This document shows, in pieces, positions 8,481 through 16,270 of a stretch of 23,349 nt of DNA. Source of the stretch: Massilia sp. UBA2709 (lineage in GTDB: Bacteria > Pseudomonadota > Gammaproteobacteria > Burkholderiales > Burkholderiaceae_D); assembly GCA_002354135.1 (NCBI GenBank), contig DEKZ01000044.1:1-23349 (forward strand), in the 5' to 3' direction. Each line of letters starts with the position of its first letter. Position 1 is the first letter of the stretch. Below the pieces are notes generated by a model. It had not been told where the DNA came from. It made no database searches and saw only the letters and a program-made list of their open reading frames with translations. The position numbers and the translations under genes are program-made.

Positions 8481-11402
8481 ATGCCGCAGCACGTCCACGC
8501 TGGTCTTCTCGCATCATTCAGCCGCTACACGCAGGACACGCGCCTGCTCAGGCTGACGACACCGCTGGGCGACGCACTGCTGGCCGAATGCGTGCGCGGA
8601 GAGGAAGGCATCAGCCAGGGCTATTCCTTCGCCATCGACGCCTTGAGCGAGGACGCGCATCTCCAGCTGAAAACCCTGGCCGGCCAGCCGGCCCTGCTGC
8701 AACTGTTGACCGCGGCCAGCCGCGATGCGCTGCGCCCCTTCCACGGCCACATCACGGCCGTGCGGATGAGCGGCGCCAACGGTGGCCTGGCCCGCTATCA
8801 CCTCAGGCTCCAGCCCTGGAGCGCCTTCCTCGCGTATGGCCGGGACAGCCGCGTGTTCCAGGACGTGACGGTCTTCGACATCCTCGACGCCGTCTTCGCC
8901 GCCTACCGGGGCCGGGGCAGGCTGATGCCGGAATGGCGCTACGAGATCGCCGACCGCAGCGGGTATCCGAAGCGCAGCCTGTGCACGCAATACCAGGAAA
9001 GCGATCTCGCCTTCGTGGAACGCCTGATGCACGAGGAGGGCCTGTTCTACTTCTTCGAGCACAGCGGCGACCCGCACAATCCATCGCTCGGCAGCCATAC
9101 GATGGTCGTCGCCGACCACAACGGCGCGTTCAAGCCGAACGCACAGGCGGCGGTCCAGTTCACCCGCCCGGGCGCCGTCATGCGGGCGGACAGCATCGAC
9201 CGCTGGCGCACCGAGTCGCGCCTGCGCACCAATGCGATCGAGATGGGCAGCTGGGATTACCGCACGCTGCGCCAGCGCCAGGTGGCGGTCGCCGGTGTGG
9301 GCGAGCAGGCGGCAAGCCTGGTCAGCCGCGATGCGCCCGGCGTGTATGCCTGGCCGGACCGCATACAGGGCGAACGCATCGTCACCCGCCAGATCGAGGC
9401 GCTGGAAGCGCTGCGCCAGGTGCACGTCGCTGCCGGCACCGTCCGCACCTTCGCGCCCGGCACGACGTTCTCGCTGCATGGCCACGCCCGCTTTGACGAG
9501 GCGCGCGACGACGCCGGCCGCCGCTTCACGATCGGGCGTGTCGTTCACCTCATGCACAACAACCTGTCGGCCGAGGTGCTGGGCAGCGTGCATCGGTCGT
9601 TGGGGAAGGGGGCGCTGGCGGCTGCCATCGACGCCGAGCCCGGCATGCATGCTGCCGGAGAGGGGGCCGGCGAACGCCCGCTGTACCGCAACCGGATCGA
9701 CGCCTTGCCCGCCAGCCTGCCCTACCGCAGCAGCGGGCTGGATGCGCACGGCCAGCTCCTGCATCCGCGCCCGACCGTGCACGGCCAGCAGAGCGCGATC
9801 GTGGTCGGGCCGCCCGGCGCCGTCATCCACACCGACCGCGACCACCGCATCAAGGTCCAGTTCCACTGGCAGCGCGGTTCCAACAGCCGCAGCCGCATGG
9901 ACCACCCGCATCCCGCGGGGCACACAGGCGCGCCCGGCAACGACACGGCCGGCACCTGGGTGCGGGTTGCGACACCGGTGGCCGGCGCGAACTGGGGCAG
10001 CAACATGGTCCCGCGCGTCGGCCAGGAAGTACTGCTCGATTTTTTGGATGGCGACATCGACCGGCCGGTGGTGATCGCTTGCCTGTACAACGGACGCGGG
10101 CAGCCGGACGCGCAGCACAACCAGGCCGCCTATGGCGCCGGCGCCGCGACGGGCAATGCGCCGCCGTGGTTCCCGGGCGATGGCGCAGGTCACGCGCATC
10201 CGGCGGTGCTGTCCGGTTTCAAGAGCCAGGCGATGCGCGACAGCCAGGGCGGCGCCGGCGCCTACAGCCAGCTGGTGTTCGACGACAGCGCCGGCCAGCC
10301 GCGCGTAGTCCTGCAGCGCCACGGCAAGGCGCACGACGGCTCGGCCGAACTGAACCTGGGGCATTTGCGGCACCAGAGCGACAACGCGCGGCTGGGCTCC
10401 GCCGGCTTCGGCGCCGAGTTGAAGACGGCGCACAGCGCTTCGCTGCGGGCCGGGCAGGGCATGCTGCTGTCGTCCGATGCGCGCCGCGGCGGCAGCGGCA
10501 GCCAGCTCGATTCGCGCGAGGCACAGGGGCAGATCGAGGACAGCAATCAGCTCCAGATCGGGTTGGCGACGCAGGCGCAGAAGCACAACGCGAAGATGAA
10601 GGGCGAGCCGGAGCCAGCGGAGCTGGCGGCCTTGAAGGCAGTAGGCCACAGCCTTGATGTCGTCTCGACGCTGGCTACTGGCGCGGACGGGCAGGGGAAG
10701 GTGAACGTATACGACCAGCCGCACTTGCAGTTGTCGAGCCCGGCGGGGATCGTTGCGGGAACACCGGCCAACGCCGTACTTGCGGCGGGAACGACGGGCA
10801 GCGTGAGCGCTGGGCAGGATATCGGTGTTGTCGCGCAGGGGAATGCGTTGACGACCGTCTCGGCGGGAATCTCGCTGTTCACTTATGGCAAAGCGGGGAA
10901 CAAGGCGAAGCCGAACCAGGAGGTGGGACTCAAGTTGCATGCGGCCAGCGGGAAGGTGAGCAGTCAGAGCCAGTCCGGTATGAGCTCCTTTGTTGCGGAT
11001 AAAGCGGTGACGTTTGCCAGCGTTACCAGGACGGTCTCGATCAGTGCGCCGAAGAAGCATGTGCTACTGACGGCGCAGGGAGCGTATATCAAGCTCGAGG
11101 GGGGGAATATCGAAGTGCACAGCCCGGGGAAGGTGGATTTCAAGGCGAGCAAGAAGGAACTGGCTGGGCCGTTAAGCGTGGCAGGCGTCGATATTGCGAT
11201 GAAGGTATCCGAGCTGAACATCAAGCGTGATCTTGAGATCGAGTATGTGGATGCAGATGGAAATGTGCTTACGGACGAGCCCATCGATATGGCTTTTGCG
11301 GGCGGCACTAGCAAGCAACTGACTCTCGACGGCAGCGGCAAGGCAAAAGTCACAAACGCGCCACTCGGTCCTTTCCGCTCGAAGCAACCCAAACGTAAAT
11401 AA
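8481..11402 (+). CDS. vgrG: Type VI secretion spike protein VgrG (TssI) with C-terminal extension
   Basis: The 973-residue protein is a VgrG. Three copies form the T6SS spike that carries effectors into target cells. Residues about 15-370 are the gp27-like VgrG N-terminal part (YQESDLAFVERLMHEEGLFYFFEH is diagnostic). About 430-545 is the gp5-like OB fold (HRIKVQFHWQRG, GTWVRVATPVAG, MVPRVGQEVLLDFLDGD). About 570-890 is the DUF2345-type beta-helix region. The last roughly 80 residues (LEIEYVDADGNVLTDEPIDM...) look like a small transthyretin-like beta-sandwich, a fold some VgrGs use to load effectors; this is judged by pattern only. No other T6SS structural gene is in the window, so this is an orphan vgrG. 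The effector candidate begins 9 bases after its stop. Base composition becomes less GC-rich from about 10560 onward. Confidence 0.95.
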   Translation: MPQHVHAGLLASFSRYTQDTRLLRLTTPLGDALLAECVRGEEGISQGYSFAIDALSEDAHLQLKTLAGQPALLQLLTAASRDALRPFHGHITAVRMSGANGGLARYHLRLQPWSAFLAYGRDSRVFQDVTVFDILDAVFAAYRGRGRLMPEWRYEIADRSGYPKRSLCTQYQESDLAFVERLMHEEGLFYFFEHSGDPHNPSLGSHTMVVADHNGAFKPNAQAAVQFTRPGAVMRADSIDRWRTESRLRTNAIEMGSWDYRTLRQRQVAVAGVGEQAASLVSRDAPGVYAWPDRIQGERIVTRQIEALEALRQVHVAAGTVRTFAPGTTFSLHGHARFDEARDDAGRRFTIGRVVHLMHNNLSAEVLGSVHRSLGKGALAAAIDAEPGMHAAGEGAGERPLYRNRIDALPASLPYRSSGLDAHGQLLHPRPTVHGQQSAIVVGPPGAVIHTDRDHRIKVQFHWQRGSNSRSRMDHPHPAGHTGAPGNDTAGTWVRVATPVAGANWGSNMVPRVGQEVLLDFLDGDIDRPVVIACLYNGRGQPDAQHNQAAYGAGAATGNAPPWFPGDGAGHAHPAVLSGFKSQAMRDSQGGAGAYSQLVFDDSAGQPRVVLQRHGKAHDGSAELNLGHLRHQSDNARLGSAGFGAELKTAHSASLRAGQGMLLSSDARRGGSGSQLDSREAQGQIEDSNQLQIGLATQAQKHNAKMKGEPEPAELAALKAVGHSLDVVSTLATGADGQGKVNVYDQPHLQLSSPAGIVAGTPANAVLAAGTTGSVSAGQDIGVVAQGNALTTVSAGISLFTYGKAGNKAKPNQEVGLKLHAASGKVSSQSQSGMSSFVADKAVTFASVTRTVSISAPKKHVLLTAQGAYIKLEGGNIEVHSPGKVDFKASKKELAGPLSVAGVDIAMKVSELNIKRDLEIEYVDADGNVLTDEPIDMAFAGGTSKQLTLDGSGKAKVTNAPLGPFRSKQPKRK

Positions 11403-11411
11403 GGAGGCAAC

Positions 11412-12791
11412 ATGGCTGCGACGAACGGCAAAACGAAAGCTGTCCCGACGGTCCAAGAGGTTTGCATCGATCTTCCTGGAGAAACGGTGCAATGCTGGCG
11501 TTCAAGTGACAACATCAAGGTCATCTTACGAAAGCATCGCGACGTCATCTTTGAATTAAAGCTCGGGCAGGGCAAAAAGTATACGATTGAATCGAGCGAA
11601 TCAGATTTCTATAATGCAGACGCAAAAAAACTGATTCCTGGCAAAGGCCGACAATGCGTCTCCTTTAATGACGGAGATCGATTGCATATTTGGATAGCGC
11701 GTGACTTTAAGGGCTTCCTATTATTGAAGTCCGAAGGAAGATTGATGTTAAAGATCGAGCCGGCGAAGCTAGACGCGCAACAATATAATGAAGATCCGAA
11801 GACGAAGCCAGACCCAATTGTTATTGCGATTTGTGGGTCTGCTTACCTACCGAGGGTGCCAGCAGAAAAGATTGCTCAGCAAATAAATCGCCCTCAGGAT
11901 GGTGGTCTCTACATGAGCACACCGCCGATGGGAGCACCGGTGGACGAAGACTGTGCATTGGTATGCGTTGTCGACGGCGACTTGAAAGGCATTCCAGCGG
12001 ACGTATGGGGAAAACTCAAAAATGGAGGCGGACAGTCTGGACTCATAGACCTCGACCCTAATAACGTTGCGACACGTAACTGGTTGTTGGGGCAGTTGGC
12101 TGGTTCCACTGCATACGTACGCGACAATTGGGACTGGCTAAGAGCGAGCGTTGATGGCAAGACCCATGCCGGATTCAAACTGGTTAAGGCAAAGATCCAC
12201 TATGTAAGGGGAAAAGCCAGATACTATTTCTCCGGATACAGTAAATATAATGCCGTCTTCGGGAGAGGAGGCTTTGGTTCAGGGCAGGATCGGATAATGA
12301 GCATCTTCGGCGGTACTGGCAAGGCAAGCAGCGTGATGACCGCAACGGCTAAGGGAGTGGCAGGTACCTTCAAAGGAAATGCGCTGGTCAGCTTCATTTT
12401 TGGTAGTGCTACGGCACTGGCGGAATGGCAAGCGGATGTTTCTAAAGATGGATATGACTTGGCTGCATCCTTGATAACCAGCGCCGTTAAATCGATAGTT
12501 ACAGCGGCGATAGCGGCAGCTATTGTAGCATGCGTCGTATTTCTTCTTATGTTCGTGTTGCAAGTCGGTGTATCTGTTCTTGCTGTCGGCGCGCTGGCGA
12601 TAGGAGCAGGAGTTATCGGAGGTTATGTAGTCGATGCCGCGGATAAGAAGTTGGGGAGGATGGTCGCAGGAGACGCGAACCAAGATGGCCTTTCGGCCGT
12701 GCTGGCGGAGCGAATGAGACAAAGTGTCATGTATCACTGGGGGTTCTTGAAGAAAAAGCTATTCTGGGATTATGAGGAGTCTGTATTTTGA
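11412..12791 (+). CDS. Candidate T6SS effector with glycine-rich C-terminal membrane domain
   Basis: I do not recognise this 459-residue protein. It starts at an ATG preceded by AAGGAGG, 9 bases after vgrG, so it is almost certainly co-translated cargo. There is no signal peptide and no PAAR, Rhs or MIX-like motif. Residues about 10-120 look beta-rich and charged. About 135-300 is a soluble segment with aromatic clusters (DNWDWLRA, YYFSGYSKYNAVFG). About 300-335 is rich in small residues. About 358-384 and 386-408 are two strongly hydrophobic stretches, the second with closely spaced glycines (386, 393, 398, 400, 403, 404). The basic tail ends FWDYEESVF. The position after vgrG and the membrane-protein neighbours suggest a toxin acting at the inner membrane, perhaps by pore formation. 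That is inference; a membrane-tethered enzyme is not excluded. Base composition is far more AT-rich than the flanks. Confidence 0.75.
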   Translation: MAATNGKTKAVPTVQEVCIDLPGETVQCWRSSDNIKVILRKHRDVIFELKLGQGKKYTIESSESDFYNADAKKLIPGKGRQCVSFNDGDRLHIWIARDFKGFLLLKSEGRLMLKIEPAKLDAQQYNEDPKTKPDPIVIAICGSAYLPRVPAEKIAQQINRPQDGGLYMSTPPMGAPVDEDCALVCVVDGDLKGIPADVWGKLKNGGGQSGLIDLDPNNVATRNWLLGQLAGSTAYVRDNWDWLRASVDGKTHAGFKLVKAKIHYVRGKARYYFSGYSKYNAVFGRGGFGSGQDRIMSIFGGTGKASSVMTATAKGVAGTFKGNALVSFIFGSATALAEWQADVSKDGYDLAASLITSAVKSIVTAAIAAAIVACVVFLLMFVLQVGVSVLAVGALAIGAGVIGGYVVDAADKKLGRMVAGDANQDGLSAVLAERMRQSVMYHWGFLKKKLFWDYEESVF

Positions 12792-13594
12792 GGGATCTCG
12801 ACACTATCAACCCGGACTTGCTGAAACCGTCCAGGTTTGCAACTATCAGCGCTGGCATCCTGTTTCTGTTTGTTTTGGTGAGTGTTCCGTTAGCCTATGG
12901 CGCTGCTCCAGAAGTCCCGCTCTTCGAAAATCTCATAGTTTTGTTTATCGGCGCAGCCCTGGCGATATCATTGGTTTTGGCTTTCATTTCGGTTATATTT
13001 CGGTGGGGATGGAAGGCTAAATACTATGGGGTGTTCTCGCTTTCTGTTGCAAGCATTTCGTTCATGGCTGTCGTGCCGTGCCTGGGAGTGGTGCTCTACG
13101 GACGAGCGCCCTTTTGGCTGAGGATACTTGTCGTGTTCATTTATGGATTCAGCCATTTTTTCTGGTGTCGACAATTTTATGTGTTGTACCAAAATGTCTT
13201 CGGTGATGAAGCTTTGCGAAGAGTTATGTTCGAAGAGGAGATGGATGCGATTTACTACATGCGGCGCGGAGATAATTTTCTTCTTGAGAAGTATTTTAAC
13301 TTTTCACAAATGCCACGGGATTTATATTTCGTGATATTTGTCGCTCTTGCATGTTTTATGGTTCCTGTCATGGATGTTGCGAGCGCTTTCGTTGGTGTCC
13401 CGTTCGTGCATATCTTTTTGATTGTTGCAATGTTGCCTGTAAGTTGGATGAGTATTGGGCTGGCGTTTCGAGCCTATCTAATTTTTTATTTCTATCCCTC
13501 TCGGATAAGGAGGGATACTGGCAAGGATGTTTATGTAGATTTGGCTAGTAAGCATCGTTCGCTGGAAAAGAGGCTGCGCAGGAAAAGTTCATAA
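12788..13594 (+). CDS. Six-TM membrane protein, candidate immunity protein 1
   Basis: This unrecognised 268-residue protein starts with TTG at 12788, overlapping the effector stop as TTGA. GAGGAG at 12774-12779 sits 8 bases upstream, so translation is coupled to the effector. Predicted membrane segments by eye are about 17-38, 47-71, 80-104, 109-127, 179-201 and 205-236, with a soluble loop of about 50 residues (128-178) containing FEEEMDAIYYMRRGD. The C-terminal tail is strongly basic (KHRSLEKRLRRKSS), placing it inside by the positive-inside rule. Direct coupling to a putative membrane-acting effector and the multi-pass topology make immunity the best guess. An alternative is a helper or part of the toxin complex. 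The coding sequence is AT-rich relative to the genome. Confidence 0.7.
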   Translation: MRDLDTINPDLLKPSRFATISAGILFLFVLVSVPLAYGAAPEVPLFENLIVLFIGAALAISLVLAFISVIFRWGWKAKYYGVFSLSVASISFMAVVPCLGVVLYGRAPFWLRILVVFIYGFSHFFWCRQFYVLYQNVFGDEALRRVMFEEEMDAIYYMRRGDNFLLEKYFNFSQMPRDLYFVIFVALACFMVPVMDVASAFVGVPFVHIFLIVAMLPVSWMSIGLAFRAYLIFYFYPSRIRRDTGKDVYVDLASKHRSLEKRLRRKSS

Positions 13595-13707
13595 ATCCCA
13601 TTGGGGTTAAGCTTGTTTCTATTAACTAATTATACCCAACTATACATTGCGACCTATTGTGATAGGCGGTGGATGAGGATGTCACCTAAAAAATAGTTGG
13701 AGGCCCA
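13595..13707 (+). other. AT-rich spacer between the two membrane-protein genes
   Basis: This 113-base spacer contains a short hairpin CCTAT-TGTG-ATAGG and ends with GGAGG at 13699-13703, the ribosome-binding site of the next gene. I see no convincing terminator, promoter or insertion scar. Confidence 0.5.
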
Positions 13708-14427
13708 ATGGTGGAGCCAAAAACGCTCTTGATCTGCTCCTTTATATTGATGTGTTTAGGAACAGGTTTTAGTTATATTGTCATCGAAAAATCGGCAGGG
13801 CAACAATCGGCTCACGAATTCCTGGCGCTAGGCGCTTCGTTTGTTCTAAGTATCCTTTCTTTGCAAATCCTGCTCTTCTTCATGGCAAGGGCAAGGTTGG
13901 TCTATCTGCTTGTCTTTACTTCGGTCAACGGGTTGGCGATGGTTTGGTACATGATGAGTTTCGCTACTCCTATTTACTGGTTGCCGAAAGTTGGTGGCAA
14001 TGCGAAACTGATGGTGTTTGCAGTCTCGGCTTTTTTGATTATTGGCAACGGCTTCGAGGGGCTGCGCGAATTTAAGCGTCAATGGCAGAAAAATGAACCC
14101 GATGTAATGAAGCATTTCGATAAGCGCCTGTCTGTTCTTGACTGGCATAAGGTGGCGAAGTCGCTACATCTTTCTGCTAGTATTTATGTGCCTGGCATGT
14201 CCAAGGATATCGCGGTGTTGCTTTCATTGCCGTTATTCTTGTCGATGATTTTCGGGTTCAGTTTTATAAAAGTGTATCCGGTCGCTAGCGTGTTTGCTTG
14301 GGGTCTTCCTTTCATTATGATGGCAGCGTGTTTTACTCAGTTTGTAACAATGGGTATCGCCCAAGTGTTCAAAGTCATTGAAATCGAAAAAAAGCTTGGG
14401 GTGAGAATTTCGCCCAAACTGGGCTAG
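13708..14427 (+). CDS. Six-TM membrane protein, candidate immunity protein 2
   Basis: This unrecognised 239-residue protein starts at an ATG with GGAGG four bases upstream. By eye, membrane segments lie at about 7-27, 38-60, 63-86, 100-118, 167-189 and 193-219, with a charged loop of about 48 residues (119-166). This 4-TM/loop/2-TM plan is the same as the preceding gene. In both, a Met-x-x-Asp motif (MSKD 164-167 here, MPRD 175-178 there) stands just before the fifth segment, and the loop is the same size within a few residues. The two are therefore probably distant paralogues: a second, perhaps orphan, immunity gene of the same cassette type. It is among the most AT-rich sequence here; 13741-13800 is 20 of 60 G+C. 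Function is inferred from position only. Confidence 0.65.
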   Translation: MVEPKTLLICSFILMCLGTGFSYIVIEKSAGQQSAHEFLALGASFVLSILSLQILLFFMARARLVYLLVFTSVNGLAMVWYMMSFATPIYWLPKVGGNAKLMVFAVSAFLIIGNGFEGLREFKRQWQKNEPDVMKHFDKRLSVLDWHKVAKSLHLSASIYVPGMSKDIAVLLSLPLFLSMIFGFSFIKVYPVASVFAWGLPFIMMAACFTQFVTMGIAQVFKVIEIEKKLGVRISPKLG

Positions 14428-14605
14428 CTTTTCCACAGGTCTTCTGTTTTCACACTCCATACCGCTGCCCGAGATGCGTCGAGCTTGCTGGGCCGGTCAG
14501 ATGGCGCTCGGACCTCACGTCGGGACGGACAGGTGAGGACGCACGCAAACGTACGCCTCAAAATCACGGTGAACGCGGGTGCGCGCTGAAGTAGTTAGAC
14601 TTGGT
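14428..14605. other. Boundary between T6SS cassette and LytTR operon
   Basis: These 178 bases separate convergent genes and show the switch from AT-rich cassette to GC-rich flank at about 14460. A weak inverted repeat CCTCAC (14513-14518)/GTGAGG (14533-14538) is present. No T-rich terminator, attachment site, tRNA or insertion-sequence end is recognisable. Confidence 0.4.
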
Positions 14606-15379
14606 TCACATCTGCTGAAACAAATGCGAGTGATTCCTGCTCACCTCCAGCTCATGCGGATAATTCCTCACCCTGAGCATCTGCCTTCCGCGCATATCGC
14701 GCGACACCTCGGCAATCGCATCGACCCGCACCAGGGTCGAACGGTGGATGCGCCAGAACTCGTCTGGATCGAGCTCGTCCGCCAGCTCCTTGAGCGTCTT
14801 GCGGATCAAGAGCTCGGCGGTCGCCGTCTGGACCCGCGTGTATTTTTCGTCGGATTGGAAGAACAGGATCTCGCGCGTGCTGATCATGCGCAGGTTGCCG
14901 CCGACCTGGGCCTGGATCCAGCGCAGGTAGCTGCGCTTTGGATTTGAACTTTGCTGTTGCAGCAGCGAGCTCAATTGCGCCAGTTGGGAACCGATGTCCT
15001 GCGGCGCCTGCGGCAGGCGGCGGCGCAACCGTTCGCAGGTCGTCGCCAGCCGTTCGGATGTGACGGGTTTCAGCAGGTAGTCGATGGCGCCATGCTCGAA
15101 TGCATCGACGGCGTACTGGTCGTAGGCGGTGGCGAAGACGATGTGGCAGCGGTTGTAGAGCTGGCGCGCCGCTTCGATGCCGCCCATGCCGGGCATGCGG
15201 ATGTCGAGGAAGGCGATCTGCGGTTTGAGGCGCGTCGCCAGCTCCACGGCCTCGACGCCATTGGCCGCCTCGGCCACGATCTGCAGTCCTGGCCAGGCTT
15301 CCTGCAGGCGCGCGCGCAGCTGTTCGCGCATCGGCGCTTCGTCGTCGGCAATCAGTGCCGTAGGAACGGTGGCCATCAT
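14606..15379 (-). CDS. LytTR-family DNA-binding response regulator
   Basis: The 257-residue protein has a CheY-like receiver (about 6-125) and a C-terminal LytTR DNA-binding domain (about 150-257: LRMISTREILFFQSDEKYTRVQT, FWRIHRSTLVRVDAI). Receiver residues are the acidic pair Asp12-Asp13, phospho-acceptor Asp59 in FLDIRMPGMGG, the switch Thr in VFATAYD and Lys in LLKPV. This is the AlgR/LytR/YehT layout. Its ATG (15379-15377) overlaps the stop of the upstream kinase by 4 bases and is preceded by GGAGGAGG; a second in-frame ATG immediately follows. The pair forms a two-component system whose signal and targets are not visible. LytTR regulators usually bind paired short direct repeats and often control surface, biofilm or membrane functions. 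Confidence 0.93.
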   Translation of the reverse strand: MMATVPTALIADDEAPMREQLRARLQEAWPGLQIVAEAANGVEAVELATRLKPQIAFLDIRMPGMGGIEAARQLYNRCHIVFATAYDQYAVDAFEHGAIDYLLKPVTSERLATTCERLRRRLPQAPQDIGSQLAQLSSLLQQQSSNPKRSYLRWIQAQVGGNLRMISTREILFFQSDEKYTRVQTATAELLIRKTLKELADELDPDEFWRIHRSTLVRVDAIAEVSRDMRGRQMLRVRNYPHELEVSRNHSHLFQQM

Positions 15380-16266
15380 GCCTCCTCCATCATCTTGTAC
15401 GGTATGCGCACCGAGGCGCAGGCGCCGCCGCCGGGTGGCGCTTCGATTACCAGTTCGGCCTGGGCGCCATACAGCAGTTGCAGGCGTTCGCGGATGTTGG
15501 CCAGGCCCACGCCCTCGTCCGCATGCAGGTCGATGCCGACGCCGTCGTCGCAGACATCCACCACCAGCGTGGCGCCTTCGACCCGGGCGCGGACCAGGAT
15601 GGTGCCGCCTTCGATCTTCGGTTCCAGGCCGTGCTTGATGGCGTTCTCGATCAGGGTTTGCAGCATCATCGGCGGGAAGGGCGCGCTGCCGAGGAAGTCG
15701 GGCACCTCGAAGCGCACGGCGAGGCGCTCTTTCATGCGCGCCTGCATGATGGCGAGGTAGGCTTTCGAGAGTTCGAGCTGCTTGCCCAGGGTGGCGCCGC
15801 CGGAGGAGCGCATCTGCGGCAGCGCCGAGCGGAGGTAGGCGATCAGGTGGGCGTGCACCTTGGCCGCTTCGGGCGGGTCGGTCTCGATCAGGCGGCCGAT
15901 CAGGGCCAGGGTATTGAACAGGAAGTGCGGCTCGACCTGCGCCTGAAGCGCAGCCATCTGCGCTTCGGTCAGGCGCCGCTCGAGGGTGGCGACGTCGGCC
16001 TTCAGGGTGGCGTCGCGCGCCACCAGTTCGGCGCGACGCTTGCCGCCGGCCAGCACCTTCACGCCGAAGGAAATGAAGACGTACCAGAACGCGGGCTCGG
16101 GCGTGTTCACGATGATGAAGAACACGATCGCGAGGAACCAGGTGAGGTAGAGCTGGCGCCATTCGACGACGGCCAGCCAGTCGAAGAACGCCCACCAGAG
16201 CTTGCTCGCTTCGGCGAAGGCTTCGCGCATGAGGTCGAGCGCCCGGTTGATCTGGCTTGCCTGCAC
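15376..16266 (-). CDS. LytS/YehU-type sensor histidine kinase
   Basis: The 296-residue protein has two membrane segments (about 39-54 and 58-74), a coiled segment (RRAELVARDATLKADVATLERRL, about 77-99) and a His_kinase-type dimerisation/phosphorylation region. The latter carries EPHFLFNTL and phospho-acceptor His114. The C-terminal ATPase domain shows the N-box TLIENAIKHG, DDGVGI and the G-box GVGLANIRERL. There is no sizeable periplasmic sensor domain, so the signal is probably sensed in the membrane. The start is GTG at 16266 with GAGG nine bases upstream, reading out of the stop of the small upstream gene; an internal ATG (Met13) is an alternative. It is paired with the LytTR regulator through a 4-base overlap. 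Confidence 0.92.
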   Translation of the reverse strand: MQASQINRALDLMREAFAEASKLWWAFFDWLAVVEWRQLYLTWFLAIVFFIIVNTPEPAFWYVFISFGVKVLAGGKRRAELVARDATLKADVATLERRLTEAQMAALQAQVEPHFLFNTLALIGRLIETDPPEAAKVHAHLIAYLRSALPQMRSSGGATLGKQLELSKAYLAIMQARMKERLAVRFEVPDFLGSAPFPPMMLQTLIENAIKHGLEPKIEGGTILVRARVEGATLVVDVCDDGVGIDLHADEGVGLANIRERLQLLYGAQAELVIEAPPGGGACASVRIPYKMMEEA

Positions 16267-16270
16267 TTTC

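Noticed and set aside
12279..12737. 152-codon minus frame inside the effector gene, considered as an antisense antitoxin
   Set aside because: Cys/His/Arg/Ser-rich with no membrane or domain pattern and no start signal; the plus frame is coherent and has a strong ribosome-binding site.
14513..14538. Inverted repeat CCTCAC/GTGAGG as terminator or cassette end
   Set aside because: Only 6-bp arms, a long loop and no T-run; insufficient for either role.
14606..16195. A 529-codon minus frame suggesting a fusion extending upstream of the response regulator
   Set aside because: The part above 15379 is the wrong frame of the histidine kinase gene. The kinase has its own full set of motifs and a 4-base stop/start overlap with the regulator.
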